Source: Didymodactylos carnosus (taxonomy: Eukaryota; Rotifera; Eurotatoria; Philodinida; Philodinidae). Taken from it: DNA of 28,941 nucleotides. The translations under genes and the position numbers were made by a program. The stretch is taken from positions 1 through 28,941 of the forward strand of contig CAJNOQ010001741.1 in assembly GCA_905250885.1 (NCBI GenBank), read 5' to 3'. Of this stretch, positions 19,950 to 28,941 are shown in pieces (the first letter of the stretch is position 1; the number at the start of each line of letters is the position of its first letter). Below the pieces are notes generated by a model, which was not told the DNA's origin, ran no database searches, and saw nothing but the letters and a program-made list of their open reading frames with translations.

Positions 19950-21300
19950 AGATTCCAGATGAGCCGTTATCTCTCCTATTACATAGTTTTGATTGAGTAA
20001 TGAGTAGTGGAACTCAATGAAAGCTTATTTCTTCTAAAGATACTATGCAATGGAACCAGGCTATTCCACTAAGCTGTCAAAGTTACTGCGATAAACGCTT
20101 TACACTTTCGCACAGGAGAGAATTATGTGATAAGTCCAAGTCTAACAGCGACTTGGACAAGACAAATGCGTGAGTGTTCTAGAGAAAAGTCTGAAGTGCG
20201 TTAGATGGAGGCGAGTAGGTTTCTCAGGCCTCTGGAGTGACTCTGAGATATCCGACAAAATACAATCAACTCCTCGCGCAAAAGCCCTTGTTCTAAGCAT
20301 GGTTTATATACAATCTCTGCGCCTGACTCATCTACGCAGTCATTTTTCAGGGCTTAAATAGAAGAACTTACTTTCCGAACTTTTTCCAGATCCGTGCAAA
20401 CTATCTAGAAGATTTCAACCGGTCTCTCACTTTACCTCGTACTGGAACAATAAAGAATACTCACTTGATTATGGATGTTTGAGCATTTAATTTTCTTGTA
20501 TACTTGAAATTCTCTTGAATGTATGTGTAGATGATATGCTGTTTAAGTGTTTATCTCCTTTACGAGTATTAAACTTTGTTTAATGTCGTCATATAACTGT
20601 TATAATTGCCACATGGTTTTAGGTCTTGTATACATCGTCTAGTCGGAAAAATATTTTCGATACGACTGTGAGTCACACTAAACATCATGACAGAACACAT
20701 TAAAACATTAGTCCCTGATCTAGAAGAAAACATTTTTCTAAACTGACATTTGAAATTCTTTAAAGATTTTTCGAATAAACATGTGTTAACTCATGTCCAA
20801 ATTGATTTCTGACAATCTTCTTCATCATCAATGTAGATTGTGCAAGTTGTTTGCGCAGATGTTAACTATCTTTTGATCATTAATAGAATCACTTACTAGA
20901 TAGACAGCTTAATATTATAAATCAAAACGTGTTTGTCGTTTATCTAATGTAATAAAACTATCAAGACAATAAAAGGGTTTTGTTACTTATATCTTCGTCT
21001 TTGCGTTAAATAGTTCAACAGGACAACGCCTATTTTTAAGCCATAGCCATACTATTCTTTCGCTCTTTGCACACAATGCTCTTTTTCAATGTCGTACTAA
21101 TTCTAACCGGAGATCACCACGGGCCGAGAAAGAAAGCTTGTGGTCCGAGCACGGCGCGGCTCAAGGACAAAAGATGGAGGCCCGAATCCGACCCGACCTT
21201 TTTCAGTTATTTACAGTCTCTTGCATCTTTAACGCAAATAGGCTTGGTTGACAAGTTGATGTTGCAAAGATGACACTAAAAAGATCAGTACTTGTTGTTG
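19950..21300. other. Intergenic stretch with a GC-rich patch
   Basis: No gene found. The 63-codon frame at 20170-20361 has no recognisable motif. Bases about 21106-21205 are much more GC-rich than their surroundings, with words such as GGCCCGAATCCGACCCGACC, and may be the remnant of a DNA transposon end. Confidence 0.45.
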
Positions 21301-21308
21301 ATTTCAAT

Positions 21309-21667
21309 CAGAGTTAGGCAGCTCCGGCATCGGAGCCGTCTCCGTTTATAATCGGAGCCGGAGCTGGACGGGAAACGTTGAGTTCAGAGCCGGAGCCGGT
21401 GTGCGCGTTCGATCGAGGTAAAAATGACACTCTTACGGCAGATAGTAATATAAGTGAGTGTGCTGATGACACGTTAATATATGCTGCCTCAGTCTTGACC
21501 TCCTTCTATTAAATATAACGCTGTCGAAAGAAGATTCTTTATGTATATATCATGCAGTTATAGAGTATATGTGTACTTCAAAAAGATTTTTAGAAGAACA
21601 ATAGTATATTTCTCTTTCTCTCTCGGTTTTTTGGTGCCGGAGCCGGAGCTGAAGTTGCCCAGCTCTG
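21309..21667. mobile_element. hAT-like MITE with 8-bp target duplication
   Basis: The left end reads CAGAGTTAGGCAGCTCCGGC and the right end is its near complement (CAGAGCTGGGCAACTTCAG when read inward, with a 5-bp insertion). Both ends carry repeated CGGAGC/GGAGCC words. Flanks are ATTTCAAT (21301-21308) and ATTTCAAG (21668-21675), an 8-bp target-site duplication with one mismatch. CAGAG termini and 8-bp duplications are characteristic of hAT transposons. At 359 bp with no frame it is non-autonomous. Confidence 0.85.
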
Positions 21668-21675
21668 ATTTCAAG

Positions 21676-22029
21676 TTACGGTGTACGTCCCCTCAAATAT
21701 GATTTGACCTCTGTTCTAATTCCTTCTCATGTCGTCGTCAATCGCGGTTAATTGTTGATTTTAAGCGATTTAATAATCTTCACAGTCATGTTAGCCTGAT
21801 GATGATACTGTGAAGTATCGAAAGCTCGCTTTTTATGTAAAATGATTTTACAAAAATGTTGTTCAATTATATTAAATATACTTAGTTTAATAAGAAACAT
21901 AAAAAAGTCAAATGTCAATATAAGCGATTAAATGGTTTTTTGTTATTCATCATTTATTTTGGAGTAGAGTAAATATATAAGAAGCATGACTTTAACGAGA
22001 AATACTCTTTTTTTAGATCATCTTTTCTA
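21676..22029. other. AT-rich intergenic stretch
   Basis: Nothing recognisable between the hAT-like MITE and the retrotransposon relic. Confidence 0.5.
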
Positions 22030-22620
22030 GATTAAAACAGAGTTGCCAAGAGTGTTCTATGTAGTCTCCTCAGAGCTGACTCATGTCAAACAATAAGTCT
22101 GTGAATTGCTGATTTTTAGTACATGGGCTGGTATTTTCGCATTTTCAACTTGTGTAAGAGAAGTTTATGATTTTTTTACTTAATCAAACGTCTTATTCAT
22201 ATCGAAAAAGATACCAGCCGCCTTAATCTTTTGAGAGCATTGACGTTATGCGTAACGTATCTTAATGAATCTATTGTTGAAAATTTCGTAGGAAAACCGA
22301 ATAGTATACGATCAAAAAAGTTGCACTTGTTGAGATGTAGTACAATTGTGTCCAACATCATCCTTTCCAACACTTCGCCCACATTAGAGAGAAGAGATAT
22401 AAACTTCTAATTTTCAACAGATGAACGATCCCTTTTTTATGACGAGGCAGCAATAATTATTTCGTTCAGCGCTCTGGAAACTATCCAATGATATGAAACT
22501 GGTGGAGAGATACGGCCGTTGTAGTGAAAGAATTTCGCTGCTTTTTGTAGGAGCTCGATTTTACTAACCTTAACTTTAACTAATTTTGTTGAATTTCTGA
22601 ATGGATGAAAATACTCCATT
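22030..22620 (-). mobile_element. Decayed non-LTR retrotransposon reverse transcriptase fragment
   Basis: On the minus strand the translation carries reverse-transcriptase landmarks: DRSSVEN then a stop where Tyr-Arg-Pro is expected, SLLSNVGEVLERM, HLNKCNFF..FGF, STIDSLRYVTHNV, and after a frameshift the motif A sequence GIFFDMNKTFD (22215-22183), whose first aspartate is a catalytic residue. These match the fingers and first palm motifs of LINE-type enzymes (Jockey/CR1-like by style). In-frame stops near 22436 and 22408 and at least one frameshift near 22230 show it is dead. The catalytic YxDD region and the endonuclease are not seen, so only a piece remains. Confidence 0.75.
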
Positions 22621-24112
22621 CAGCTAAAATTTCAAAAGTTTTTCATAGTGGTAAAAGACCATCTAATGTAGAGGTTGGGTTTGAAAGATACTTATTTAAT
22701 AAATCTTCTGTTGATTTATAATCACCAGCAACTATCTCCAAAGTTCACTATTGATGTTATATCCGTTTTATCTTTTCTATACTTGATTTCGTCTGACAAA
22801 AATCTACGTAAAACTGTAGACATCCCTCTAGTTCACACCTAGTCTTATTAAGAAGGAAGGAAGAGAGAACAACGAAGGAAAATAGTTTGTGTTGAGAACT
22901 TCTGTAAAAACCTCCTGAACAATTCTATGAAATTACAATGAGGCTATCGCGCGATTGTTCGCTACATTCGCTACTTTTTGGTTAGTGTTTGGACATCCCG
23001 GTATTTTGTTCAAGTGATAGTCTAGGCTAGCAACGGTGTAGCCGGGATTTTCTAAAGAGGGGTCAAAAATAAATTTTTTTCCAACTGATTTCTCATAATT
23101 TTTTTCTCTAAAACTTAAATTGTCTCTTTCTATCACTATCATCAGCTTGCTCTTTTTTGGTCTTTCAAATCTTAGAAAAAGACGTCCATCAGAAGTAGTA
23201 TGAAATATTTTTCTAAGCGACAAACAATATAAGTATTCATAAATCTATCTTCTTTTGATTGTATATAAACTCTTCTTTTTGCCATCGAGCACACTTAATT
23301 TGTTTTAATGTCATAAGCTATAATACAATCTTTTGTCACTTGTAGATATTATCCTGCTTTTCTTCTTGTAACAGCACAGATAGATTACAAAAAAGATTAA
23401 TTGGTTTGATCTATTGTGTCTTGTTACTATAACATAATCATATTTATGATGTCTTTCAATTTCGCTACATTATTTAGTATTTCAATAAATACTAAAACTT
23501 TCTTGCATTTACTTCTTGCAAAGCAAAGTGGTATGTTCATGCAACAATTGCAAATGAAATTATTGTTTCAAACTTCATTTTAATAATATCTAGTATATTT
23601 GCCTACTAGATAAAAACCTGATACTAAAAAAAATGGTGAAATTCCTTAAAAGTTGTTGAATAGTTTAAGACAATACGACCACCAGAGAGGAAGGAGATTA
23701 AAAAAGTGGCTAAAATCAAGAGTTTTCGAGTATAAACTTCAACTCCTTTATCTTTCAGAGATACAACAAAAGACGACCTTGCCTTGCGCCTCGCTTTATT
23801 TTTCTACGGTTTTGTGTAGATCGATAAGACCATCTTTTTCTTCAAATTCAATCCATATAACACTTTTAGTTAAGGAAATTTTATTTATTTCTTCGCACCT
23901 TGACATCTAAACAGTGTTACAACATAGAGACAGAAAGAAACAAAAGAATTGTGCACGCTTAGTTAACAAGAAAAACAAACTACAGCCACACAATGCAAAT
24001 TTTGTAATTGCCTAGAAAGAAAACAAAGAACAAATAAGGAAACAAAAAAGGAAATAGCTAGATAAAAGAGAAAAATGCGAATACAGATACTGAAAAATAT
24101 TCCACAACATGG
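22621..24112. other. Intergenic stretch, perhaps containing more retrotransposon remnant
   Basis: The minus-strand frame at 22933-23223 (96 codons) lies upstream of the reverse-transcriptase relic and could be an eroded part of it, but I recognise no motif. The rest is AT-rich without a supported gene. Confidence 0.35.
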
Positions 24113-24118
24113 TTTATT
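24113..24118 (-). terminator. Candidate poly(A) signal of HSPA4
   Basis: TTTATT on the plus strand (AATAAA on the minus strand) 224 bases after the HSPA4 stop codon. Confidence 0.35.
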
Positions 24119-24341
24119 TGCAAGAATAATTTGTGCTGTATAAGTGTAGAAATAAGTCATCATGCGAGAAACAAGACGAAAAATTTAGTCTGATGATTTT
24201 AACGTCTCATATAAATAAAACACTGGAAAAAAAAAGTTTTACTCGAAAATAAAAGCAAGAAAAAAACATTGTTTTTCAAATTACAGTGAATAATCTTTTT
24301 CTTGTTTGTGCGGATATATCCGAATTGTATACAATATTGTT

Positions 24342-28941
<4,600 letters not shown>

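Noticed and set aside
20170-20361. 63-codon plus-strand frame
   Set aside because: No recognisable motif and no splice context.
22933-23223. 96-codon minus-strand frame
   Set aside because: No recognised family; possibly eroded retrotransposon sequence. Not supported as a gene.

Overview
The window is nuclear DNA from an AT-rich invertebrate animal. It carries three animal-type, intron-rich genes: a Mitf/TFE transcription factor, a C2-PDZ protein of the RGS3 N-terminal type, and an HSPA4/Hsp110 chaperone. Most introns are only 41-70 nt with GT-AG ends. Wide AT-rich spacers are filled with small DNA-transposon relics. A rotifer-like or other compact invertebrate genome would fit, but the species is an inference and no marker in the window fixes it. 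LAYOUT: Positions 1-1339 are a composite inverted-repeat element whose 80-bp perfect terminal repeats enclose a 241-bp hairpin and a diverged tandem repeat of about 174 bp. The left end is cut by the window. Positions 4196-5385 hold a second element of the same design: 23-bp terminal repeats, a 400-bp hairpin just inside the left end, and 176/177-bp repeats. A short intronless gene for a secreted PAN/Apple-like protein follows at 5729-6052. Several MITE-like elements lie at 6857-7537, 8790-9055, 19716-19949 and 21309-21667; the last is hAT-like with a recognisable 8-bp target duplication. A decayed non-LTR retrotransposon fragment sits at about 22030-22620 on the minus strand. GENES: Mitf (12077-15130, +, nine exons, 491 or 499 aa) keeps the MiT/TFE signatures, including the bHLH-zipper, the pre-bHLH conserved block, a TFEB Ser211-like site and the C-terminal DPLLS motif. 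It converges on the C2-PDZ gene (18707-16864, -, six exons, 454 aa), which resembles the first half of RGS3 but ends before any RGS domain and finishes with a class I PDZ-ligand sequence. HSPA4 (28252-24342, -, sixteen exons, 864 aa) is complete, uses one GC-AG intron and ends in MEVD. The genes have no evident shared pathway and look like an ordinary stretch of eukaryotic chromosome. The most unusual content is the pair of composite elements in the first 5.4 kb. They share a terminal hairpin layout and a nucleosome-length repeat with a recognisably homologous core in opposite orientation. All exon limits come from reading frames, splice consensus and remembered family motifs; no alignment or database search was run.
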